This document shows, piece by piece, positions 1 to 8,940 of a DNA stretch of 64,000 nucleotides. Origin of the DNA: Bin87 sp965217175 (GTDB lineage: Bacteria; Chloroflexota; Dehalococcoidia; Lucifugimonadales; UBA3495). The DNA lies in contig OZ244251.1 in NCBI GenBank assembly GCA_965217175.1, forward strand, positions 1-64,000, in the 5' to 3' direction. The notes beneath the pieces are model-generated. The model ran no database searches. It worked only from the letters and a program-made list of their open reading frames with translations, and had not been told where the DNA came from. Made by a program: the position numbers and the translations under genes. Within the stretch, counting starts at the first letter, position 1. The number at the start of each line of letters is the position of its first letter.

Positions 1-587
1 GTATTGCAGAGCGGTCAAAACGTAACCACGACCGGTTCGCCACCCACCACATCATTCACCAGTTCGTGCCAAACCATAATTTGCACTGGATACGCCCGGG
101 AATCCCCGCCAATATCCACCACCTGCACTGGTTCCAGGTCGTCCAGCCACACGTCAGCCTCCGCGGTGGACTCGAAACTGGGTTGGTCGATTGCGGGGAT
201 GCCGTCTTTGGCTGGCCCGCCCGTCATTATCTCGTCGAAAGAGATGGCGCTACGCGTAAAGTCAGTGGCCCACGGTGCCCGCAATACCCGTTCAAACCTT
301 TCCTGGGCCTCGTTCGCCTCTACGTCGTCAATGATCAGCACGTTCCCCGCCGGCTGAGTTGGTGTCGCGGATACAACGGTCGCGGCGGGGGACAAATCTG
401 GTGTCTGCAACGGTATGGCGGCTGGCGTCTCACCGACTACGCCAGTGGTGGAGGTAGTTGCCACCCCTGATTGCGTCGGCGCAACGCCCGTCGTGACCGG
501 CGTCGCAATCGATGGTTCACCTCCGCTGCATCCAACCACAACCAGCGAAGCCAACACTGACAATGCTGCCCCGCGCCACCACCGCAT
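1..587 (-). CDS. DUF3179-family lipoprotein, N-terminal part, with in-frame TGA at a conserved Cys
   Basis: The N-terminus is a lipoprotein signal: MRWWRG, a hydrophobic core, then the lipobox VVVGC. A Thr/Pro-rich linker of about 70 residues follows. Then comes a clear DUF3179 domain start (RAPWATDFTRSAISFDEI, GGPAKDGIPAID, SRAYPVQIMVWHELVND, VVVTF). After VVVTF the next codon is TGA (15-17), and the same frame continues as P-L-C-N up to the window edge. In the family this stretch reads VTFCPLCNT, so the TGA replaces the first Cys of a CxxC pair. It could be selenocysteine (UxxC), a nonsense mutation or a sequencing error. Nearly all of the DUF3179 domain lies outside the window. A TTG 36 nt upstream (623) is an alternative start; neither has a good ribosome site. 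The function of the family is unknown. Confidence 0.75.
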
Positions 588-632
588 CCGACGCGTTGTT
601 ATGGTATTCAGGTCGTTTCCCAAAAATGGCGG

Positions 633-2084
633 TTAGAACGCCGGGCGCCGCAATACCGCCGGATCGATGCGCCGCCGAACCAGTTGGCCGTCGGTTGGAG
701 CGCCCAGCAATTCGCCGTTGTCCACCATCACCTTGCCCCTCAATATGACCGTGGTTGGCCAACCGCGAACATCCCAACCTTCCCACGGGCTGTAGTCGCG
801 GATATGCAGATCATCCATGGTTAACTGCTTGTGGAACGTGGGATCTATGATGGCCAGATCGGCGTCGCTGCCCGGCGCGATAACGCCTTTTCGAGGGTAC
901 ATCCCCAACAGGCGGGCTGCATTCGTGGACGTGATGTTGGCGAACTGCGTAAGGGACATGCCGCGCTTCACCACGGCCTCGGAATAGTTGACTCCCATGC
1001 GGATTTCGATACCGATGTTGCCGCCGCGCACGTCCTGGACGTTGCGCCCGGCCGTTTTGTCCAGGTAGGTCGTGAAGCTGCTGTCAGTGCCGGTGAATGT
1101 CAGGTTGTGCTCCAACAAACCGGACCACAGTTCACTGCCGTCTTCAGGATACTTTAGCGATGGGTAGGTGTGGTACTTCATCCCATCGGGTTCCCGATAC
1201 TGCCAGCAATTGAACGACAGGGCCAGCGTGAGAACCTCACCGTACACCGGCAAGCCACGGCTCCGGGCTTCGGCGACGGCGTTGACCCCGTCGCTGCCGG
1301 TCACGTGCACGAAGTACATGCCAGCGCCTTTTTGCTCGGCGATACGGATTGTGTCGCGAAACGCCAGGTCCTCCACCTCTTTGGAGTGAATCAGGTGCAC
1401 GTTGTACCAGTCCCAAATACCTCTCTGCTGAGCCAGCAGGTAGTTGTACATCACGATTTCGTCGTCCTCGGCGTGCACAGCCAGGACACCATCATGCCGG
1501 GCCAACTGACCCGCAAGGTCTGACAGCCGGCCCGAATCGATGCGGGCAACTGGAGTCAGCGTCAGTGGTGGGTCTGTAGGGGGACGAATGTTGGTGGTGA
1601 AAATTTTGACACTGGGAAATTCGTTCTCAATCAGCTCACCGACCCGAGCAATACTGTCCGGGGAGTTGCGGCTGGAATATATGATGTGGGCCGAATAGTC
1701 GGTGTAAGCGTTGTCGTTCCAGACACTGAGAAAATCGTGGACGCCGCCTACCAGGTCCCCTTCCCTGGGCGCCGGCGCGAAATCCACCACGGTGGTGGTT
1801 CCTCCCCAAATGGCTCCCAAAGAATGTTCCAGCGGCCCAGCGTTGGGAACGCCGGCCACGAGTTGATGGGCGCCCGCCTGCACGTTGGCCGCCGCGTGGA
1901 TGTGTGGTTCGATGCCGCCAGGCGTAATGATGCGCCCGGACGCGTCCAGCGTGCGCGCCGCATCATCGGTCAGGGTGCCAGGCGCCGCGATGGCGGCGAT
2001 GCGCCCATCCTGAATACCTATGTCCACCAACGCTGCCTCGGTGGGCAGAACCACCGTGCCTCCGGTAATCATAAGGTCAAACAT
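633..2084 (-). CDS. Cyclic amidohydrolase (dihydropyrimidinase/D-hydantoinase family)
   Basis: The 483-aa protein has the metal-dependent hydrolase layout of the hydantoinase/allantoinase group. It starts MFDLMITGGTVV. The first metal motif is PGGIEPHIHA, with Glu where the family usually has Asp. It also has SVKIFTTN (position of the carboxylated bridging Lys), VHAEDDE, MYFVHVTGS, and FTGTDSSF near the catalytic Asp. The start at 2084 is chosen because GGAGG lies 7 nt upstream; a longer ORF starts 60 nt earlier but adds non-family sequence. The family hydrolyses cyclic amides such as hydantoins or dihydropyrimidines, and the exact substrate cannot be read here. The gene ends 46 nt before the DUF3179 gene on the same strand and lies in an array with hyuA/hyuB-type genes, which fits a cyclic-amide degradation role. 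Confidence 0.88.
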   Translation of the reverse strand: MFDLMITGGTVVLPTEAALVDIGIQDGRIAAIAAPGTLTDDAARTLDASGRIITPGGIEPHIHAAANVQAGAHQLVAGVPNAGPLEHSLGAIWGGTTTVVDFAPAPREGDLVGGVHDFLSVWNDNAYTDYSAHIIYSSRNSPDSIARVGELIENEFPSVKIFTTNIRPPTDPPLTLTPVARIDSGRLSDLAGQLARHDGVLAVHAEDDEIVMYNYLLAQQRGIWDWYNVHLIHSKEVEDLAFRDTIRIAEQKGAGMYFVHVTGSDGVNAVAEARSRGLPVYGEVLTLALSFNCWQYREPDGMKYHTYPSLKYPEDGSELWSGLLEHNLTFTGTDSSFTTYLDKTAGRNVQDVRGGNIGIEIRMGVNYSEAVVKRGMSLTQFANITSTNAARLLGMYPRKGVIAPGSDADLAIIDPTFHKQLTMDDLHIRDYSPWEGWDVRGWPTTVILRGKVMVDNGELLGAPTDGQLVRRRIDPAVLRRPAF

Positions 2085-2249
2085 AATATCCTCCGCCGCT
2101 AACCCGTGTTGCGTCATTCTAATTCGGGGCGAACCAGGGCGCAATGGCGCAACTGGGCGCGATCTGCCGGCCTTTTGATCACGTTGGCCGGCGATTCCGG
2201 CCCATATGGTGTCACGCGTCCGGATGTCTGATTCTTTGGGCCATCGGCG

Positions 2250-3803
2250 CTAAAGCCCCGATTTTACCCAGTCGGCCACACGCTCGCTGATCATGATGGT
2301 GGTTGCGTTGGTGTTGGCCCGGATTACGTCGGGCATGACCGATGCGTCTGCGACACGCAGGCCCTGGATGCCGTGAACTTCCCCATGTTGCGATACCACC
2401 GCCAACGGGTCGGTGGACGGCCCCATCTTGCAGGTGCCGGCGATGTGATGTTGCGTGTAAGCGTTTCGCAATATCCAGTTATCCAGCGTATCGTCGTTTA
2501 CCAGGTCGGCATCAACCGGGTTGAGCCGCTCCACGATAAATTCTTTGAAAGGCGATTGATCGGCGAGCTCCAGCGCTTTCCGAACCGCCTGCCTCATACG
2601 TTCCCGGTCGTACGAGTCGCTGAACAGTTGGTAATCCAGGTCGGGCTGCACCGCTGGATCGGTGGACTGCAACCTGATGCGTCCCGCGGAAACGGCGTTC
2701 TGCAAACCAACGCTGAGGCCGAAGTGGAACCCTTCGCCATCGTAGCTGACGCTGGCCGGGCGGTGTTCGCTGGTCATCAGCGTTGGCGTAATTTGGAAAT
2801 CTGCCCTGGTGGGTGATCCGTCGGCGCTCCAGCGCAAGCCCACCTGGATGTTGGGGGCAAACGTATCGGGTTCATCGCCGTCGCCACGGAAGAGAATATA
2901 AGCGGCGGGATGGTCGCGGAAGTTTTGCCCGACGCCCATCAGGTCGCGGTTCACCGGTATGCCCATCTCACGCAGGTGATCCGCTGGGCCGATACCGGAA
3001 AGCAGTAGAATCTGCGCGGAGCCGATGGTGCCGCTGCACAAAATTACGTTCTCGCCCTCCACCGTGAATATTTCGCCACCGCTTTCCACCTCCACGCCAA
3101 CCGCCTTGGTACCTTCCAATACGACGCGGCTGGCAAGGATATTCCCACGTACGGTAAGGTTGAGGCGATGGCGCGCAGTGCTCAGAAAGGTGAGGGATGT
3201 GCTCATGCGCACCCCGTCGATGTTGTTCATCGGGCGAGGTGAAATGGCGGTGTAACAGTCAGGAGCATTCTGGTCAGGATGTTCGGGGATGCCCATAGCC
3301 ACGCAGGCATCGTAGAAGGCGGCGTTGAACGGAAGCCAGTCGCCCCGCTTGGGACGACGTACCGGCAACGGCCCGTCCGATCCGTGGAAATCGTCCCCGC
3401 CATAGTCCCAGTCGTTCTCCAGCTTGCGGAAATATGGCAAACAGTCGGTGAATTTCCAATCGTCGTTACCCCACTCTGCCCACAGGTCATAGTCCTCGGG
3501 GATTCCCCGGAACACCACCTGGCCGTTGATGGACGATGAACCACCCATAGCCTTGCCGCGTGGGATGACCATTGGCTCGTCCTGTTGTGCATTGGCCCGT
3601 CCCCGCAAATCCCAGCTGTGGGGGCCGTAAGCCGAAAGCCAGGTATTGTTGCCCTGTTTCAGATCGGTGGGCAAGTGCTCGAAGTCAGGATAATCCGGGC
3701 CCGCTTCCAACAGGATCACCGACTTGTCGGTCATCTCTGACAATCGGGTTGCCATGACGCACCCGGCAGACCCGCCGCCCACCACAATATAGTCGTACTT
3801 CAT
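2250..3803 (-). CDS. GMC family FAD-dependent oxidoreductase (choline dehydrogenase-like)
   Basis: This 517-aa protein spans the whole GMC family length. The FAD-binding Rossmann motif is at the very N-terminus (YIVVGGGSAGCVMATRLSE). Next come the GMC signature GKAMGGSSSINGQVVFRG and ILCSGTIGSAQILLLSGIG. The C-terminal catalytic region has HHIAGTCKMG and GLRVADASVMP, followed by ANTNATTIMI. The start is supported by GGAGAAGGG about 7 nt upstream. GMC enzymes oxidise alcohols using FAD; choline, polyethylene-glycol-type and other alcohols are known substrates, and the one used here is not determinable. It is the downstream partner of a second GMC gene about 105 nt upstream, and the two are clearly paralogous. 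Confidence 0.93.
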   Translation of the reverse strand: MKYDYIVVGGGSAGCVMATRLSEMTDKSVILLEAGPDYPDFEHLPTDLKQGNNTWLSAYGPHSWDLRGRANAQQDEPMVIPRGKAMGGSSSINGQVVFRGIPEDYDLWAEWGNDDWKFTDCLPYFRKLENDWDYGGDDFHGSDGPLPVRRPKRGDWLPFNAAFYDACVAMGIPEHPDQNAPDCYTAISPRPMNNIDGVRMSTSLTFLSTARHRLNLTVRGNILASRVVLEGTKAVGVEVESGGEIFTVEGENVILCSGTIGSAQILLLSGIGPADHLREMGIPVNRDLMGVGQNFRDHPAAYILFRGDGDEPDTFAPNIQVGLRWSADGSPTRADFQITPTLMTSEHRPASVSYDGEGFHFGLSVGLQNAVSAGRIRLQSTDPAVQPDLDYQLFSDSYDRERMRQAVRKALELADQSPFKEFIVERLNPVDADLVNDDTLDNWILRNAYTQHHIAGTCKMGPSTDPLAVVSQHGEVHGIQGLRVADASVMPDVIRANTNATTIMISERVADWVKSGL

Positions 3804-3909
3804 ATCTACGCCCTTCTCCCGGGAAGTTCGTTTATGGAATTGAGGCCGAAATTACCGCGGATATTACCAAGGGGGTCGGTAGATCGGCCAACGATTCAAT
3901 TTTCGCCCT

Positions 3910-5439
3910 TTAGTCCCATTCCGCGGCCAGTCGCTCACCGACCATGATCACCGTGGCGTGGGTGTTGGCGCGGGGCACCTTCGGCAGGATGCTGGCATCG
4001 GCGACCCACAGGCCGTCCACGCCGCGTACCTTCAGGCGCTGATCAACCACGGCGGCAGGGTCGCCGTCGGGACCCATCTTGCAGGTTCCAGACATGTGCC
4101 GCGCCGACCCTATGGTGCGTTTCAGCCAACTATCCAGCAAGTCGTCGTCGGCCAACTCCGGATCAGTGGGCGAAACCCAGGCGTCCAGAACCTCAGCGTA
4201 CGGCGGATAATCCACCAGGCGCCGGCACAGTCGCACCGCCTCCCGCAACCGTTCGCGGTCCCAGTCATTTTCCATGTACCGGTAGTTGAACCTGGGTTGT
4301 TGTAACGGATCGGCCGATTGTAATTCCACCTCGCCACTTCCCGCCGGCAGTTCCAGGGCGCAGGACAGCCTGATTCCGCGGTCTGGCAGGACGTCGCCCG
4401 ACAACGGCGAAAAGATTGAGTTGGTCATTATCATGACGTCGTTGGGCGTGTCGGAACCGGTGGCGGTGTATCGCAAACCGATCCGAATACCCTGGGCATC
4501 GGGCGTCAACGTAACACCATCGCGGGCACGCAGTCCCACGCTGGCGATGGGATGGTTCCACAAGTTTTGACCCACGGCCGGCTGGTCCACCAGCACATCA
4601 ATGTTGTACCGGCGCAGCGACTCGGACGGCCCGATACCGGACAACATCAGCAGATGCGGCGACTTGATGCCACCGGAGCTGAGCACAATACGTTCCGCCT
4701 CGATGTTGAACACCTGCCCACCACTCTCCGCTTCGACTCCAACCGCCCGCTGGCCGTTGAATAGAATGCGCCGGGCCACGACGCCGCCCCGCACCGTGAG
4801 GTTCAGGCGATGGCGACCTGGATTAAGATGCGTGAGGGCGGTGGACATCCGGACGCCGCCGGGGTTGTTCATCGGAATGGGGCCCACGCCGCCCGGCTCC
4901 GGCCCGTTCAGGTCGGCGCAATCGCCGTACCCGGCAGCGCGACAGGATTCATAAAACGCTTTTTGGATCGGCGGCCAGGGTTCGTTATGCCGGCGCACCA
5001 GCGGGATCGGGCCGTCCGTGCCGTGAAAATCGTCGTGGATGTCCTGATCGGATTCGAATTTGCGGTAGTACGGCAGCACATCCGTGTACGACCAGCGGTC
5101 ATTGCCCAACGAAGCCCACAACGCAAAGTCTTCGGGTAGGCCCCGCAGCATCACCTGCCCGTTGATCGAGCTGCCACCACCTATTACTTTGCCCTGGGCA
5201 ACGTGTATTTCGCCCTGTTCTGCGTTGATGATTCCCCGCAACGACCAGTTATGCGGCCCGTCCTGCCTTTCGGCGTCGCGTGTGTAACCGTACCGCAGTT
5301 CATCGGGGAGCAAGGCCGGATCGGGGTAATCAGGCCCCGCCTCCAGCAACAAAACTGCACGGGATGGATCCTCCGAAAGTCGGGAGGCCAGCACGCAGCC
5401 GGTAGCGCCGCCACCAACCACTATCACGTCATAACGCAT
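3910..5439 (-). CDS. GMC family FAD-dependent oxidoreductase, second paralogue
   Basis: This 509-aa paralogue of the neighbouring GMC enzyme has the N-terminal FAD motif DVIVVGGGATGCVLASRLSE. It also has GKVIGGGSSINGQVMLRG, IVLSSGGIKSPHLLMLSGIG, and the C-terminal ARHMSGTCKMG with GLWVADASILP and ANTHATVIMVGERLA. All landmarks of the family are present and there is no break. An upstream GGAGACGG supports the start. Two adjacent GMC genes in one array suggest oxidation of related alcohol substrates or successive steps; this is inference from context only. Confidence 0.93.
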   Translation of the reverse strand: MRYDVIVVGGGATGCVLASRLSEDPSRAVLLLEAGPDYPDPALLPDELRYGYTRDAERQDGPHNWSLRGIINAEQGEIHVAQGKVIGGGSSINGQVMLRGLPEDFALWASLGNDRWSYTDVLPYYRKFESDQDIHDDFHGTDGPIPLVRRHNEPWPPIQKAFYESCRAAGYGDCADLNGPEPGGVGPIPMNNPGGVRMSTALTHLNPGRHRLNLTVRGGVVARRILFNGQRAVGVEAESGGQVFNIEAERIVLSSGGIKSPHLLMLSGIGPSESLRRYNIDVLVDQPAVGQNLWNHPIASVGLRARDGVTLTPDAQGIRIGLRYTATGSDTPNDVMIMTNSIFSPLSGDVLPDRGIRLSCALELPAGSGEVELQSADPLQQPRFNYRYMENDWDRERLREAVRLCRRLVDYPPYAEVLDAWVSPTDPELADDDLLDSWLKRTIGSARHMSGTCKMGPDGDPAAVVDQRLKVRGVDGLWVADASILPKVPRANTHATVIMVGERLAAEWD

Positions 5440-5607
5440 AACTATTCACCGTCTCCGTGGAGATTGACGCTGAGCAGGAAATACCGCTGAATTTCCCCAG
5501 AATCCGGGCGATTCTATCACAGCCGACTGACGGATTCGATCCAGTTTTCCATGTACTTCTGCGTTGGGATTACGAGCTGCGCGGCGTATCCCCAACCTTC
5601 GCCGGCA

Positions 5608-6339
5608 TCATCCGTCCAATACTTGCCGCGCCCGCTGAAATACCGCATCCAGCATGTCAAGGGTTAGCCTGCCGGTTTGGGTATTTTGTTGGCTGGGATG
5701 GTAACAGGCGATCAGCAGGGGGCCGCCATCGGGGAGTTGGGAGGCTACGTTGTGGCCGAAAGGTGGTTTTCTGGATGGCAATGTACCGCCGGCATCTGCG
5801 TAGGCTCGCAGGAAAGCATCAAAAGCGATGCGGCCCAGCGCCACGACGACCCGCAAATCCGTAAGAAGTTCAATCTCGCGCGCTATATACGGGCGGCACG
5901 TAGCCAGTTCTTCGACGGTGGGTTTGTTGGCCGGAGGGGCGCACCGGGCAGCGGCGCTAATGAGCGCCTGGTTCAATTCCAGCCCGTCACCGGCGCGCAC
6001 CGACTCGGGCTGGTTAGCGAATCCAGCTCGGTACAGGGCCCCAAACAGCCAATCCCCGCTACGGTCGCCGGTAAACATGCGTCCGGTGCGGTTGCCGCCG
6101 TGGGCGGCCGGCGCCAAACCTACAACGAGCAAGCGGGCGTGGGGATCACCGAAGGCAGCCAGTGGAGCTCCCCAATAGGTTTCGTCTCGGTACATACGGC
6201 GCTTGACCCGTGCTACTTCCTCCCGCCAATCCACGAGCCTGGGACACGCCCGGCAGGCGATTACGCGTTCCTGCACCCCGACGATGCTGGAAACGTCCGA
6301 GACGTTTACCCGGGTGCCCGGCAATGACTCACCGGCCAT
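5608..6339 (-). CDS. Family-5 uracil-DNA glycosylase (UDGb type)
   Basis: The 243-aa protein matches the Fe-S uracil-DNA glycosylase superfamily, family 5. It has an N-terminal CRACPRL Cys pair and further Cys residues around ARCAPP and ELATCRPY, which would complete a 4Fe-4S site. The active-site motif is GLAPAAHGGNRTGRMFTGD and the second motif is CYHPSQQNTQTG. The GLAPAxxGGNRTG form, lacking a polar catalytic residue in motif 1, is what separates UDGb from UDGa. Such enzymes remove uracil, and often hypoxanthine or xanthine, from DNA. It sits just 29 nt after the hyuB stop on the same strand, so it may be co-transcribed with the metabolic genes without a functional link. Confidence 0.9.
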   Translation of the reverse strand: MAGESLPGTRVNVSDVSSIVGVQERVIACRACPRLVDWREEVARVKRRMYRDETYWGAPLAAFGDPHARLLVVGLAPAAHGGNRTGRMFTGDRSGDWLFGALYRAGFANQPESVRAGDGLELNQALISAAARCAPPANKPTVEELATCRPYIAREIELLTDLRVVVALGRIAFDAFLRAYADAGGTLPSRKPPFGHNVASQLPDGGPLLIACYHPSQQNTQTGRLTLDMLDAVFQRARQVLDG

Positions 6340-6368
6340 TTCGTTTCATCACCGGATTAATGCCGAAA

Positions 6369-7979
6369 TCAGCGCTGATGGTCGTGGCCCTCGCCGCCGG
6401 CTGGCGCTCCCCAGCCACCGCCACCGGGTGTCCGGATGCTCAAAATGTCGCCCGCCTCCACATCCAGGGTCTCTTTGCCGGCCAGATGCACCTCTTCGTA
6501 GCCGCCCCGGAGGAGTACGTTCTCCCCCTGATGGCCGTGGTGCCCTCCGTAATATCCGGGAGGAGCAAAACGCCGCCGCTCCGAGAGCACGGTAACTCGG
6601 GCCGGGCTTAGGAACTCCACTTCACGCACCAGGCCATCACCGCCCCGGTGCAATCCGTCGCCGCCGGACCCGCGACGCAGGGAATAGCGACGCAGACGCA
6701 GCGGGAACGCGAATTCCAGGGCTTCGACCGGAGTGTTCAACGTATTGGTCATGTGAGTGTGGATGCCGGAAATGCCATCTTTATCCGGCCGGGCTCCCAT
6801 GCCGCCGCCAATTGTTTCATAGTAAACGTAGGGTTTGTCGCGAGATATGTCGTGGCCACCGATGATCATGTTGTTCATCGTGCCCTGGGACGACGCCGGG
6901 ATCCGGTCTGGCAGCGCCTGGCTCATGGCGGCCAGTAGCACATCCGTAATGCGCTGGGAGGTTTCCACGTTGCCGCCCGCTACGCCCCGTTGGGGGAGTG
7001 GATCGACCAGGCTGCCCCGGGGGGTAATAACTTCTACCGGGCGCAGGCAGCCCTGATTGGCTGGCGCTTCGCTGCCAACCACGCACCTGATGACGTACAG
7101 GCTGGCGGACACGGTTACGGCTCGCGGAGCGTTGATGCAACCGGGCCGATGATCGGCGGTACCGGTGAAATCAATGGTCATTCGATCATCTTCCACGGTT
7201 ACGGCCACCTTAATGACCACGGGTTCTTGAGTCAATCCGTCGTCATCCATGTAGTCAGTCACCCGGTAGGTGCCGTTGGGAATTTCGGCAATGGCGCGGC
7301 GGGTGAGCCGTTCAGAATAGTCGAGCAGGGCATCCATGTGCTCATGGGTATCGGGCAGCCCATAGCGTTCGGCAATTTCGGTGAGGCGTTTTTCACCGAC
7401 GCGGATGGACGCGATCTGTGCGGCCAGGTCGCCTCGCCGATCATCCGGTGTGCGCGAGTTGCGACAGATCAGGGCGATAATCTCCTGGTTGAGTCGTCCA
7501 CCGCGAGACAACTTCAATGGCGGGATGATCAGTCCTTCCTGGTACAGCTCGGTCGACAGGGGCATCGACCCGGGGGCCATCCCTCCCACATCGGAGTGGT
7601 GGCCGCGGTTGCTGACGTATCCAATGAGGGTTTTTGCGCCGTCGGTCTCGATGAAAGCCGGCGCAACCAGCGTAATGTCGGGCAAATGGGAACCACCCAG
7701 ATACGGGTCGTTCAGGATGACGATATCGCCCTGACGCAGGCCCCGCGGGAAGGTCTGCAGGGCGGCCTGAACCGACGCTGGCATCGCTCCCAGGTGCACG
7801 GGTTGATGCGCTGCCTGCGCCACCATCTCGGCCTGCGGGTTGAACAGCGCGCATGAAAAGTCCTGTCGCTCTTTCATGTTTGTGGAGTAGCTGGTCCGCT
7901 GCAGCGCCACTCCCATCTCCTCCGAAACGGAGATGAACATGTTTTTGAACACTTCGAGGCTGATGGCATCAACGGACAT
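6369..7979 (-). CDS. Hydantoinase B/oxoprolinase family protein (HyuB-like)
   Basis: The 536-aa protein begins SVDAISLEVFKNMFISVSEE and shows the family's RTSYSTNMKERQDFSCALF, GDIVILNDPYLGGSHLPDI, GYVSNRGHHSDVGG, and the C-terminal RTPGGGGWGAP. These mark the B subunit of ATP-dependent N-methylhydantoinase, 5-oxoprolinase or acetone-carboxylase-like systems. It pairs with HyuA encoded upstream on the same strand, with a PIG-L deacetylase gene inserted between them. Together A and B hydrolyse cyclic amides using ATP; the true substrate is unknown. GGGAG lies upstream of the start. Confidence 0.93.
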   Translation of the reverse strand: MSVDAISLEVFKNMFISVSEEMGVALQRTSYSTNMKERQDFSCALFNPQAEMVAQAAHQPVHLGAMPASVQAALQTFPRGLRQGDIVILNDPYLGGSHLPDITLVAPAFIETDGAKTLIGYVSNRGHHSDVGGMAPGSMPLSTELYQEGLIIPPLKLSRGGRLNQEIIALICRNSRTPDDRRGDLAAQIASIRVGEKRLTEIAERYGLPDTHEHMDALLDYSERLTRRAIAEIPNGTYRVTDYMDDDGLTQEPVVIKVAVTVEDDRMTIDFTGTADHRPGCINAPRAVTVSASLYVIRCVVGSEAPANQGCLRPVEVITPRGSLVDPLPQRGVAGGNVETSQRITDVLLAAMSQALPDRIPASSQGTMNNMIIGGHDISRDKPYVYYETIGGGMGARPDKDGISGIHTHMTNTLNTPVEALEFAFPLRLRRYSLRRGSGGDGLHRGGDGLVREVEFLSPARVTVLSERRRFAPPGYYGGHHGHQGENVLLRGGYEEVHLAGKETLDVEAGDILSIRTPGGGGWGAPAGGEGHDHQR

Positions 7980-8094
7980 GGCGGTTATTGACTCCCGGGG
8001 ATGGCTGGAAAACGGGGTGGCTGCTTGAAGAGACTTTTAGTTAGAAACGAAACCGGCCGGCGACGGACCAATGGTGTTGGCGCGACCACGTCTC

Positions 8095-8913
8095 TCATAT
8101 CGCGGCCAACAGATCAACCGCGCCCGGAGGGGTCACCAGCTGATAGAACTCCGTGCCCATCAACATGTTCACTACGTCATCAGGCAATTGGTGGAAAGGA
8201 CCTGAGTCATGCAGCTGGGTGCGGTGACAGGACAAAGACCGCAATTTCACATCCACCCACTGCATAACATCGACGGTAGTGGTTACGTCTGAGTCTGGAG
8301 TACCCAGTTCGTCGATTGCCTCGGCGGCGAACGGGGGTGTGATGTTTCGGTCGGCCATTTCCTGCCACCAGCGGCGAAACACGTCGCGGGGGAAACAGAC
8401 GTAATACAACAGCGGAGTGGCCCCGTCCGGATCGGCGACGCGGGACACCGCAGCAGTGGCGTGGGCAGACATGGTTATATGATCCGGATGCCCATACCCA
8501 CCGGTAGGGTCGTGGGTCAGTACAACATGAGGATTGGTCTCCCGCATGATACTTTCCAAATCGGCCAGAACAACGTCGCGGTCGGAGTTGCAATATGCCC
8601 GCGGGTGCCGGTTGTCCTCGGTGCCGTCCATCCCGCTATCACGGTAATCCAGGAACCGCACGTCGGGGATGCCGGTGACGTCCATGGCGTTCCGCAATTC
8701 CTGTTTACGCACCTGCCAAAGATTCTCGGGAGTGGCCAGCGACGGGTCGCTGATTTCGCCAACATCGCCGTTGGTGGCGCAAACGAGCGTAACCCGGGCG
8801 CCGCCGGCGGCCAGCTTGGCCAGCAACCCGCCCGATGCAAACCCCTCATCATCAGGATGCGCAAAACAGGCCAGGACGGAAAGTCGCGACAGGTTGTTGG
8901 TTGATGCGCTCAT
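8095..8913 (-). CDS. PIG-L family deacetylase (LmbE-like)
   Basis: The protein has the Zn-binding CFAHPDDEGFASGG near the N-terminus and DPTGGYGHPDHITMSAH in the middle. These are the AHPDDE and HPDH motifs of PIG-L/LmbE amidases, which remove acetyl or other acyl groups from N-acetylglucosamine-type or mycothiol-type substrates. The start is taken at ATG 8913 (272 aa). A TTG start at 8940 would touch the hyuA stop but lacks any family sequence. It lies between hyuA and hyuB on the same strand, which suggests the cluster substrate carries an N-acyl group; that is inference. Confidence 0.9.
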   Translation of the reverse strand: MSASTNNLSRLSVLACFAHPDDEGFASGGLLAKLAAGGARVTLVCATNGDVGEISDPSLATPENLWQVRKQELRNAMDVTGIPDVRFLDYRDSGMDGTEDNRHPRAYCNSDRDVVLADLESIMRETNPHVVLTHDPTGGYGHPDHITMSAHATAAVSRVADPDGATPLLYYVCFPRDVFRRWWQEMADRNITPPFAAEAIDELGTPDSDVTTTVDVMQWVDVKLRSLSCHRTQLHDSGPFHQLPDDVVNMLMGTEFYQLVTPPGAVDLLAAI

Positions 8914-8940
8914 TTCAGACTCACTCGTATCGAATACCAA

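Noticed and set aside
6203..7856. Long plus-strand ORFs opposite udg and hyuB (for example 6990-7856)
   Set aside because: They are antisense to strongly supported family genes, have no recognisable domain and arise from high third-position GC.
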